A DNA stretch of 64,000 nt, from positions 1-64,000 of the forward strand of contig NW_027183615.1 in the NCBI RefSeq assembly GCF_041296385.1, read 5' to 3'. The position numbers and the translations under genes were made by a program. This stretch comes from Aphelocoma coerulescens. Lineage: Eukaryota; Chordata; Aves; Passeriformes; Corvidae. Below, in pieces: positions 36,701-48,700 of this stretch. The notes under the pieces are model-generated. The model searched no databases, was not told the DNA's origin, and worked only from the letters and a program-made list of their open reading frames with translations. Numbering within the stretch: position 1 is the stretch's first letter; each line of letters starts with the position of its first letter.

Positions 36701-39700
36701 AAATGTCCCAAACCCCCTAAAAAGCCCATAAAACCACCAAAAAATCCCTAAAAAAAGCCGAAAAAATCCTCAAAAAATCCAAAAAAATCCAAAAAAAATC
36801 CAAAAAAAATCCTAAAAAACCCCAAAAAATCCCCAAAAAATCCCCAAAAATCCCTAAAAGCCCCAAATGTCCCAACCCCCCTAAAACTACCAAAAAAAAC
36901 CCTAAAAATAAAAAAAAAATCCAAAAAAAATCTGAAAAAAATTAAAAAATCCTAAAAAAATCCAAAAAAAAATCCAAAAAAATCCAAAAAAATCCCAAAA
37001 ATCCCCCAAAGCCCCAAACTATCCCAAACCCCCCTAAAACCACCAAAAAACCCCTAAAAAACCCGCAAAAAACCCGAAAAAAATCCAAAAAAATAAAAAA
37101 AAATCCGAAAAAAATCCGGAAAAATCCGAAAAAATCCCCAAAAATCCCCAAAAGCCCCAAACTGTCCCAAACCCCCCTAAAACCACCAAAAAGCCCCTAA
37201 AAATCCATAAAAATTCAAAAAAAAAATCGAAAAAAATCAAAAAAAATCCAAAAAACCCCCCAAAAAATCCAAAAAAAATCCAAAAAAAATCCAAAAAAAT
37301 TCCAAAAAATCCCCAAAAAATCCCCAAAAAATCCCAAAAAATCCCCAAAAGCCCCAAATGTCCCAAGCCCCCTAAAACCACCAAAAAAACCCCTAAAAAA
37401 TCCCAAAAAAATCCGAAAAAAAATCGAAAAAAAATCAAAAAAAATTCAAAAAACCCCCCAAATATCCCACAAAAAATCCCAAAAAATCCCCAAAAATCCC
37501 CAAAAGCCCCAAACTGTCCCAAACCCCCCTCAAACCACCAAATAATCCCCTTAAAAACCCGAAAAATTTAAAAAAAAAAAAAATCCAAAAAAAATCTTAA
37601 AAAAATCCAAAAAAATCCAAAAAATCCCCCAAAAAAATCCCCAAAAAATCCCAAAAATCCCCAAAAAATCCCCAAAAATCCCTAAAATCTCCAAATGTCC
37701 CAAGCCCCCTAAAACCACCAAAAAACCCCTAAAAATCCACAGAAATAAAAAAAAAGTTGAAAAAAGTAAAAAAAAATCCAAAAAAATCCAAAAAAAAATC
37801 CAAAAAAAATCCAAAAAAATTCCAAAAAATCCCAAAAAATCCCCAAAAATCCCCAAAAGCCCCAAATGTCCCAAACCCCCCTAAAACCACCAAAAAACCC
37901 CCTAAAAAATCCGCAAAAATTCCGAAAAAAAATGGAAAAAAATTCAAAAAAAATCCTAAAAAAATCCAAAAAAATCCCAAAAAAATCCAAAAAAATCCCA
38001 AAAAATCCCCAAAAATCCCCAAAAGCCCCAAACTGTCCCAAACCCCCCTCAAACCACCAAATAATCCCCTTAAAAATCCGAAAAATTCCAAAAAAAAAAA
38101 AAAATCCAAAAAAAAATCCTAAAAAAATCCAAAAAATCCCCCCAAAAAATCCCCCAAAAATCCCAAAAAATCCCAAAAATCCCCAAAAAATCCCCAAAAA
38201 TCCCCAAAAGCCCCAAATGTCCCAAACCCCCCTAAAACCACCAAAAAACCCCCTAAAAAATCCGCAAAAATTCCGAAAAAAAATCGAAAAAAATTCAAAA
38301 AAAATCCAAAAAAATCCCAAAAAAATCCAAAAAAATCCCAAAAAATCCCCAAAAATCCCCAAAAATCCCCAAAAGCCCCAAACTGTCCCAAACCCCCCTC
38401 AAACCACCAAATAATCCCCTTAAAAACCCGAAAAATTTCAAAAAAAAAAAATCCAAAAAAAATCTTTAAAAAATCCAAAAAAATCCAAAAAATCCCCCAA
38501 AAAAATCCCCAAAAAATCCCAAAAATCCCCAAAAAATCCCCAAAAATCCCTAAAATCTCCAAATGTCCCAAGCCCCCTAAAACCACCAAAAAACCCCTAA
38601 AAATCCACAGAAATAAAAAAAAAAGTTGAAAAAAGTAAAAAAAAATCCAAAAAAATCCAAAAAAAATCCAAAAAAAATCCAAAAAAATCCCAAAAATCCC
38701 CAAAAAATCCCCAAAAATCCCCAAAAGCCCCAAATGTCCCAAAGCCCCCTAAAACCACCAAAAAACCCCCTAAAAAATCCGAAAAACAATCAAAAAAAAT
38801 CAAAAAAAAATCCAAAAAAATCCCAAAAAAATCCAAAAAAAATCCCCAAAAAAATCCCCAAAAATCCCTAAAAGCCCCAAACTGTCCCAAAGCCCCCTCA
38901 AACCACCAAATAATCCCCTTAAAAATCCGAAAAATTCAAAAAAAAAAAAAAAAACCAAAAAAAATCCTAGAAAAATCCAAAAAAATCCAAAAAATCCCCC
39001 CAAAAAATCCCCCAAAAATCCCAAAAAATCCCAAAAATCCCCAAAAAGTCCCCAAAAATCCCTAAAAGCCCCAAATGTCCCAAACCCCCCTAAAACCACC
39101 AAAAAACCCCCTAAAAAATCCGCAAAAAATCCGAAAAAAAATCAAAAAAAATCAAAAAAAATCCTAAAAAAATCCCAAAAAAATCCCAAAAAAATCCCCA
39201 AAAATCCCCCAAAAATCCCCAAAGGTGCCCCCTTTGTGTGCAGCGCATGGAGCAGATGCTGGGCTCGTTCCAGAGCTCGCTGAGCTCGCTGAGCTGGGAG
39301 ATCCGGGCGCTGCAGGACCAGGCCGGGGCCATGAACCTGCGGCTGCGCAACCGGCGGGAGGTGCGGCAGCGCCTCGGGGGGCTCCTGGACGAGCTCCTCG
39401 TGCCCCCCAACATGGTCAGGTGGGACCCCATGCCCGGGAAAATGGGGTTTGGGGGGAAAAAAACGGGATTTGGGGAAAAAAAAATGGAATTTTGGGGTGA
39501 AAAAACGGAGTTTTGGGGTGAAAAAATGGGGTTTTGGGGGGGAAAAATGGGGTTTTGGGGAGAGAAAACGGGCAAAAAATGGGGTTTGGGGGGAGGAAAT
39601 GGAGTTTGGGGGAAAAAAAACGGGGTTTGGGGGTGAAAAAACGGAGTTTTGGGGTGAAAAAATGGGGTTTTGGGGGGAAAAAATGGGGTTTGGGGATGAA

Positions 39701-42700
39701 AAAGTGGAAAAAACTGGGATTCAGGGACTAAAACTGGGGTTTGGGGAGAGAAATCTGGGAAAAAATGGGATTTGGGGATGAAAAACTGGGATTTGGGGCC
39801 AAAAATCTGGGAAAAAATGGGATTTGGGGATGAAAAACTGGGATTTGGGGTCAAAAATCTGGGAAAAAATTGGAATTTGGGGAGCCAAAGGTGGGATTTG
39901 GGGAGCCCAGGGGGGATTTGGGGAGCCCAGGGGGGATTTGGGGAGGTTGGAGAGGCCGGGAGGGGCGGCAGCGCCTCGGGGGGCTCCTGGACGAGCTCCT
40001 CGTGCCCCCCAACATGGGCAGGTGGGCACCATGCCCGGGAAAACAGGCTGGGATGGGAGGTAGGGGGTGGGAAATGGGGTTTGAGGGAAAAAAAACGGGG
40101 TTTGGGGGTGAAAAAATGGAGTTTTGGGGTGAAAAAATGGGGTTTTGGGGAGAGAAATCTGGGCAAAAAATGGGGTTTGGGGGGAGGAAATGGAGTTTGG
40201 GGGAAAAAAAACGGGGTTTGGGGGTGAAAAAATGGAGTTTTGGGGTGAAAAAATGGGGTTTTGGGGGGGAAAAATGGGGTTTGGAGAGAGAAATCTGGGA
40301 AAAAATGGGGTTTGGGGACAAAAATCTGGGAAAAACTGGGATTTGGGGACCAAAATTGGGATTTGGGGATCATAACTGGGATTTGGGAATGAGAAACTGG
40401 GATTTGGGGAGAGAAATCTGGAAAATAATGGGATTTGGGGCTGAGAAACTGGACAAAAACTGGGATTTGGGAAGTAAAAATGGGGTTTGGGGAGAGAAAT
40501 CTGGGAAAAACTGGGATTAGGGGGTGAAAAAGTGGAAAAAACTGGGATTCAGGGACTAAAACTGGGGTTTGGGGAGAGAAATCTGGGAAAAAATGGGATT
40601 TGGGGATGAAAAACTGGGATTTGGGGTCAAAAATCTGGGAAAAAATGGGATTTGGGGAGCCCAGGGGGGATTTGGGGAGCCCAGGGGGAATTTGGGGAGC
40701 CCAGGGGGGATTTGGGGAGCCCAGGGCGGATTTGGGGAGGTTGGAGAGGCCGGGAGGGGCGGCAGCGCCTCGGGGGGCTCCTGGACGAGCTCCTCGTGCT
40801 CCCCAACATGGGCAGGTGGGACCCCATGCCCGGGAAAATGGGGTTTGGGGGGAAAAAAACGGGATTTGGGGAAAAAAAATGGAATTTTGCGGTGAAAAAA
40901 TGGAGTTTTGGGGTGAAAAAATGGGGTTTTGGGGAGAGAAATCTGGGCAAAAAATGGGGTTTGGGGGGAGGAAATGGAGTTTGGGGGAAAAAAAACGGGG
41001 TTTGGGGGTGAAAAAATGGAGTTTTGGGGTGAAAAAATGGGGTTTTGGGGGGGAAAAATGGGGTTTTGGGGAGAGAAAACGGGCAAAAAATGGGGTTTGG
41101 GGGGAGGAAATGGAGTTTGGGGTGAAAAAACGGGGTTTGGGGTGAAAAAATGGAGTTTTGGGGTGAGAAAATGGGGTTTTGGGGGGGAAAAATGGGGTTT
41201 GGAGAGAGAAATCTGGGAAAAAATGGGGTTTGGGGACAAAAATCTGGGAAAAACTGGGATTTGGGGACCAAAATTGGGATTTGGGGATCATAACTGGGAT
41301 TTGGGAATGAGAAACTGGGATTTGGGGAGAGAAATCTGGGAAAAAATGGGATTAGGGGGTGAAAAAGTGGAAAAAACTGGGATGCAGGGACTAAAACTGG
41401 GGTTTGGGGCCAAAAATCTGGGAAAAAATGGGATTTGGGGGTGAAAAAATGGGGTTTGGGGGAAAAAAAAACAGGATTTGGGGGAAAAAAGTGGAGTTTT
41501 GGGGTGAAAAATGGGGTTTGGAGAGAGAAATCTGGGAAAAAATGGGGGTTGGGGACTAAAAATTGGGGTTTGGGGCCAAAAATCTGGGAAAAACTGGGAT
41601 TTGGGGACCAAAATTGGGATTTGAGGATCATAACTGGGATTCAGGGACTAAAACTGGGGTTTGGGGAGAGAAATCTGGGAAAAACTGGGATTTGGGGATG
41701 AGAAACTGGACAAAAACTGGGATTTGGGAAGTAAAACTGGGACTTGGGGAGAGAAATCTGGGAAAAAATGGGATTAGGGGGTGAAAAAGTGGAAAAAACT
41801 GGGATTCAGGGACTAAAACTGGGGTTTGGGGAGAGAAATCTGGGAAAAAATGGGATTTGGGGATGAAAAACTGGGATTTGGGGCCAAAAATCTGGGAAAA
41901 AATGGGATTTGGGGATGAAAAACTGGGATTTGGGGCCAAAAATCTGGGAAAAAATGGGATTTGGGGATGAAAAACTGGGATTTGGGGTCAAAAATCTGGG
42001 AAAAAATTGGAATTTGGGGAGCCAAAGGTGGGATTTGGGGAGCCCAGGGGGGATTTGGGGAGCCCAGGGGGGATTTGGGGAGGTTGGAGAGGCCGGGAGG
42101 GGCGGCAGCGCCTCGGGGGGCTCCTGGACGAGCTCCTCGTGCCCCCCAACATGGGCAGGTGGGCACCATGCCCGGGAAAACAGGCTGGGATGGGAGGTAG
42201 GGGGTGGGAAATGGGGTTTGAGGGAAAAAAAACGGGGTTTGGGGGTGAAAAAATGGAGTTTTGGGGTGAAAAAATGGGGTTTTGGGGAGAGAAATCTGGG
42301 CAAAAAATGGGGTTTGGGGGGAGGAAATGGAGTTTGGGGGAAAAAAAACGGGGTTTGGGGGTGAAAAAATGGAGTTTTGGGGTGAAAAAATGGGGTTTTG
42401 GGGGGGAAAAATGGGGTTTGGAGAGAGAAATCTGGGAAAAAATGGGGTTTGGGGACAAAAATCTGGGAAAAACTGGGATTTGGGGACCAAAATTGGGATT
42501 TGGGGATCATAACTGGGATTTGGGAATGAGAAACTGGGATTTGGGGAGAGAAATCTGGAAAATAATGGGATTTGGGGCTGAGAAACTGGACAAAAACTGG
42601 GATTTGGGAAGTAAAAATGGGGTTTGGGGAGAGAAATCTGGGAAAAACTGGGATTAGGGGGTGAAAAAGTGGAAAAAACTGGGATTCAGGGACTAAAACT

Positions 42701-45700
42701 GGGGTTTGGGGAGAGAAATCTGGGAAAAAATGGGATTTGGGGATGAAAAACTGGGATTTGGGGTCAAAAATCTGGGAAAAAAATGGGATTTGGGGAGCCC
42801 AGGGGGGATTTGGGGAGCCCAGGGCGGATTTGGGGAGGTTGGAGAGGCCGGGAGGGGCGGCAGCGCCTCGGGGGGCTCCTGGACGAGCTCCTCGTGCCCC
42901 CCAACATGGGCAGGTGGGGCACCATGCCCGGGAAAATGGGGTTTGGGGGGAGGAAATGGGGGTTGGGGGAAAAAAAATGGAATTTTGGGGTGAAAAAACG
43001 GAGTTTTGGGGTGAAAAAATGGGGTTTGGAGAGAGAAATCTGGGAAAAACTGGGGGTTGGGGACTAAAAATTGGGGTTTGGGGACAAAAATCTGGGAAAA
43101 ACTGGGATTTGGGGACCAAAATTGGGATTTGGGGATCATAACTGGGATTCAGGGACTAAAACTGGGGTTTGGGGAGAGAAATCTGGGAAAAAATGGGATT
43201 TGGGCACGAAAAAAGGGAATTTGACACAATTTCCTGGAATTTTCTGGGATTTTGTCGGATTTTGAGGGAATTTCGCTGGAATTTCCCGGGATTCTGGCGG
43301 ATTTTGGTGGATTTTGGTGGAATTTTGAAAGATTTTGAGGGAATTTGCAGGAATTTTGACAGAATTTCCTGGAATTTGCTGGGATTTGCTGGGATTTTGT
43401 CAGATTTTGACGGATTTTGAGGGAATTTTCACAGCTTTTGCAGGAATTTGCTGGAATTTTGATGGATTTTGAGGGAATTTTGATGGAATTTCCTGGAATT
43501 TGCTGGAATTTTGGTCTGATTTTGAGCGGATTTTGCTGGAATTTTGCTGGAATTTTGCTGGGATTTTGAGGGAATTTGCTGGAATTTTGATGGATTTTGC
43601 TGGGATTTTGACAGAATTTCCTGGAATTTGATGGGATTTTGTTGGATTTTGAGGGAATTTTGTCGGATTTTGAGGGAATTTGGAGGGAATTTTGACAGAA
43701 TTTGCTGGAATTTGCTGGGATTTTCTGGGATTTTGTCAGATTTTGATGGATTTTGAGGGAACTTTGAGGGAATTCTGCTGGAATTTGCTGGAATTTTTGT
43801 GGGAATTTTGAGGGGATTTTGATGGAATTCTGCTGGAATTTTGATGGAATTCTGACAGAATTTTGCTGGAATTTTGTTGGATTTTGAGGGAATTTGCTGG
43901 AAATTTGATGGATTTTGCTGGGATTTTGACAGAATTTCCTGGAATTTGCTGGAATTTCAACAGATTTTGGCAATTTCCTGGAGTTCTGTTGGATTTTGAT
44001 GGATTTTGGTGGAATTTTGACAGATTTTGAGGGAATTTGCGGGAATTTTGATGGATTTTGAGGGAATTTTTGTGGGAATTTTGACAGAATTTTCTGCAAT
44101 TTGCTGGGATTTTGATGGATTTTGCTGGGATTTTGACAGAATATCCTGGAATTTGCTGGGATTTTGTTGGATTTTGATGGATTTTGAGGGAATTTGCTGG
44201 GATTTTGTTGGATTTTGATGGATTTTGAGGGAATTTGCTGGGATTTTGACGGAATTTTCTGGAATTTTGATGGGTTTTTGAGGGAATTTCCTGGAATTTG
44301 CTGGAATTTTTTGTCAGATTTTGAGGGGATTTTGATGGAATTCTGCTCAAATTTTGCTGGAGTTTTGCTGGATTTTGAGGGAATTTGCTGGAATTTTGAT
44401 GGATTTTGCTGGGATTTTGACAGAATTTCCTGGAATTTGATGGGATTTTGTTGGATTTTGAGGGAATTTTGTCGGATTTTGAGGGAATTTGGAGGGAATT
44501 TTGACAGAATTTGCTGGAATTTGCTGGGATTTGCTGGGATTTTGTCAGATTTTGATGGATTTTGAGGGAACTTTGAGGGAATTCTGCTGGAATTTCGATG
44601 GAATTTTGATGGAATTCTGACAGAATTTTGCTGGAATTTTGATGGATTTTGAGGGAATTTGCTGGAATTTTGCTGGGATTTTGTTGGATTTTGACGGATT
44701 GTGAGGGAATTTTGACAGAATTTCCTGGAATTTGCTGGGATTTTGTCGGATTTTGATGGAATTCTGCTGGAATTTTGATGGAATTTTGATGGAATTCTGC
44801 TCGAATTTTACTAGAATTTTGCTGGATTTTGAGGGAATTTGCTGGAATTTTGATGGATTTTGCTGGGATTTTGACAGAATTTCCTGGAATTTCATGGGAT
44901 TTTGATAGATTTTGATGGAATTTTGTCGGATTTTGAGGGAATTTGGAGGGAATTTTGACAGAATTTGCTGGAATTTGCTGGGATTTTGTCAGATTTTGAT
45001 GGATTTTGAGGGAACTTTGAGGGAATTCTGCTGGAATTTGCTGGAATTTTTGTGGGAATTTTGAGGGGATTTTGATGGAATTCTGCTGGAATTTCGATGG
45101 AATTTTGATGGAATTCTGCTCGAATTTTGCTGGAGTTTTGCTGGATTTTGAGGGAATTTGCTGGAATTTTGACAGAATTTCCTGGAATTTGATGGGATTT
45201 TGTTGGATTTTGATGGAATTTTGTCGGATTTTGGGGGAATTTGGAGGGAATTTTGACAGAATTTCCTGGAATTTGCTGGGATTTGCTGGGATTTTGTCAG
45301 ATTTTGATGGATTTTGAGGGAACTTTGAGGGAATTCTGCTGGGATTTCGATGAATTTTGCCCGATTTTCCCGGGATTTTGTCGGATTTTGCCGGATTTTC
45401 CCCGACTTTCCCGGGATCCTGAGGGCCTCTCCCCGTTCCCAGCGTGATCCTGGAGGCGCCGGTGACGGCTCCGGAATTCCTGGAGATTTGCAGCTCCAAA
45501 ACCCCGGATTTTGAGGGGATTTGGATGGATTTTGCTGGAATTTTGACAGATTTTGAGGGAATTTGAGGGAATTTTGATGGATTTTGATGGAATTTGCAGG
45601 AATTTTGACAGAATTTCCTGGAATTTGCTGGGATTTTGTCAGATTTTGATGGATTTTGAGGGAATTCTGCTGGAATTTCGATGGAATTTTGATGGAATTC

Positions 45701-48700
45701 TGACAGAATTTTGCTGGAATTTTGGTGGATTTTGCTGGAATTTTGACAGATTTTGCTGGAATTTTGACAGAATTTCCTGGAATTTGCTGGGATTTTGTCG
45801 GATTTTGATGGAATTCTGCTGGAATTTCGATGGAATTTTGATGGAATTCTGCTCGAATTTTGCTGGAATTTTGCTGGATTTTGATGGACTTTGCTGGGAT
45901 TTTGAGGGAATTTGCAGGAATTTTGACAGAATTTCCTGGAATTTGATGGGATTTTGATGGATTTTGAGGGAATTTTGTCGGATTTTGAGGGAATTTGCTG
46001 GGATTTTGTCGGATTTTGCCGGATTTTCCCCGACTTGCCCGGGATCCTGAGGGCCTCTCCCCGTTGCCAGCGTGATCCTGGAGGCGCCGGTGACGGCTCC
46101 GGAATTCCTGGAGCAGCTGCGGGAGCTGCACGGGAAGATCGAGGCGGTGAAGGAGCAGGCGTTCCGCGACACCCTGGCCTGCGCCGACGTGCAGCACGTG
46201 CTGGACCGCCTGCGCATCAAGGTGAGCTCCCAGCAGGCCCAAAATCCCCCAAATTCACCCCAAAAATCCCCCTGGAAACCCGAAAAAATTCCCCGGAAAA
46301 AGAAGGAAACCAGTCCGGGAACTGGGAGGGAACTGGGAGCACTGGGAGCACTGGGAGAGGCTCAGCACGTGCTGGAGCGGCTCTGGATCAAGGTGAGCTC
46401 CCAGAATTCCCAAAATCCCCAAAATTCACCCCAAAAATCCCCCTGGAAATCCCAAAAAATTCCCCGGAAAAAGAAGGAAACCAGTCCGGGAACTGGGATG
46501 GACTGGGAGGGACTGGGATGGACTGGGATGGACTGGGAGAGGCTCAGCAGGTGCTGGACCGGCTGCGCATCAAGGTGAGCTCCCAGCGTGCCCAAAATCC
46601 CCGAAATTCACCCCAAAAATCCCCCTGGAAATCCCAAAAAATTCCCCGGAAAAAGAAGGAAACCAGTCCGGGAACTGGGAGGGAACTGGGAGCACTGGGA
46701 TGGACTGGGAGAGGCTCAGCAGGTGCTGGAGCGGCTCCGGATCAAGGTGAGCTCCCAGCAGGCCCAAAATCCCCCAAATTCACCCCAAAAATCCCCCTGG
46801 AAATCCCAAAAATTTCCCCGGAAAAAGAAGGAAACCAGTCCGGGAGCTGGGAGGGACTGGGAGGGACTGGGATGGAACTGGGAGCACTGGGAGCACTGGG
46901 AGAGGCTCAGCACGTGCTGGAGCGGCTCTGGATCAAGGTGAGCTCCCAGAATTCCCAAAATCCCCAAAATTCACCCCAAAAATCCCCCTGGAAATCCCAA
47001 AAAATTCCCCGGAAAAAGAAGGAAACCAGTCCGGGAACTGGGATGGACTGGGAGGGACTGGGATGGACTGGGATGGACTGGGAGAGGCTCAGCAGGTGCT
47101 GGACCGGCTGCGCATCAAGGTGAGCTCCCAGCGTGCCCAAAATCCCCGAAATTCACCCCAAAAATCCCCCTGGAAATCCCAAAAAATTCCCCGGAAAAAG
47201 AAGGAAACCAGTCCGGGAACTGAGAGGGAACTGGGAGGGAACTGGGATGGACTGGGAGAGGCTCAGCAGGTGCTGGACCGCCTGCGCATCAAGGTGAGCT
47301 CCCAGCAGGCCCAAAATCCCCCAAATTCACCCCAAAAATCCCCGTGGAAATCCCAAAAAATTCCCCAGAAAAAGAAGGAAACCAGTCCGGGAACTGGGAG
47401 GGACTGGGATGGAACTGGGAGGAACTGGGATGGACTGGGAGAGGCTCAGCACGTGCTGGAGCGGCTCCGGATCAAGGTGAGCTCCCAGCGTGCCCAAAAT
47501 CCCCAAAATTCACCCCAAAAATCCCCGTGGAAATCCCAAAAAATTCCCCGGAAAAAGAACGAAACCAGTCCGGGAACTGGGAGGGACTGGGAGGGACTGG
47601 GATGGAACTGGGAGGAACTGGGATGGACTGGGAGAGGCTCAGCACGTGCTGGAGCGGCTCCGGATCAAGGTGAGCTCCCAGCGTGCCCAAAATCCCCAAA
47701 ATTCACCCCAAAAATCCCCCTGGAAATCCCAAAAAATTCCCCGGAAAAAGAAGGAAACCAGTCCGGGAACTGGGAGGGACTGGGAGGGACTGGGATGGAC
47801 TGGGAGAGGCTCAGCAGGTGCTGGAGTGGCTGCGGATCAAGGTGAGCTCCCAGCAGGCCCAAAATCCCCCAAATTCACCCCAAAAATCCCCCTGGAAATC
47901 CCAAAAAATTCCCCGGAAAAAGAAGGAAACCAGTCCGGGAACTGGGATGGACTGGGAGGGACTGGGAGGGACTGGGATGGACTGGGAGAGGCTCAGCAGG
48001 TGCTGGAGCGGCTCCGGATCAAGGTGAGCTCCCAGCAGGCCCAAAATCCCCCAAATTCACCCCAAAAATCCCCCTGGAAATCCCAAAAAATTCCCCGGAA
48101 AAAGAAGGAAACCAGTCCGGGAACTGGGAGGGACTGGGAGGGACTGGGATGGACTGGGAGAGGCTCAGCACGTGCTGGAGCGGCTCTGGATCAAGGTGAG
48201 CTCCCAGCAGGCCCAAAATCCCCCAAATTCACCCCAAAAATCCCCGTGGAAATCCCAAAAAATTCCCTGGAAAAAGAAGGAAACCAGTCCAGGAACTGGG
48301 ATGGACTGGGAGGGACTGGGAGGGACTGGGAGGGACTGGGAGCACTGGGAGCACTGGGAGAGGCTCAGCAGGTGCTGGAGCGGCTCCGGATCAAGGTGAG
48401 GTCCCAGAATTCCCAAAATCCCCGAAATTCACCCCAAAAATCCCCCTGGAAATCCCAAAAAATTCCCCGGAAAAAGAAGGAAACCAGTCCGGGAACTGGG
48501 AGGAACTGGGAGGGACTGGGAGGGAACTGGGATGGACTGGGAGAGGCTCAGCACGTGCTGGAGCGGCTCCGGATCAAGGTGAGCTCCCAGCAGGCCCAAA
48601 ATCCCCCAAATTCACCCCAAAAATCCCCCTGGAAATCCCAAAAAATTCCCCGGAAAAAGAAGGAAACCAGTTTGGGAACTGGGATGGACTGGGAGGGACT

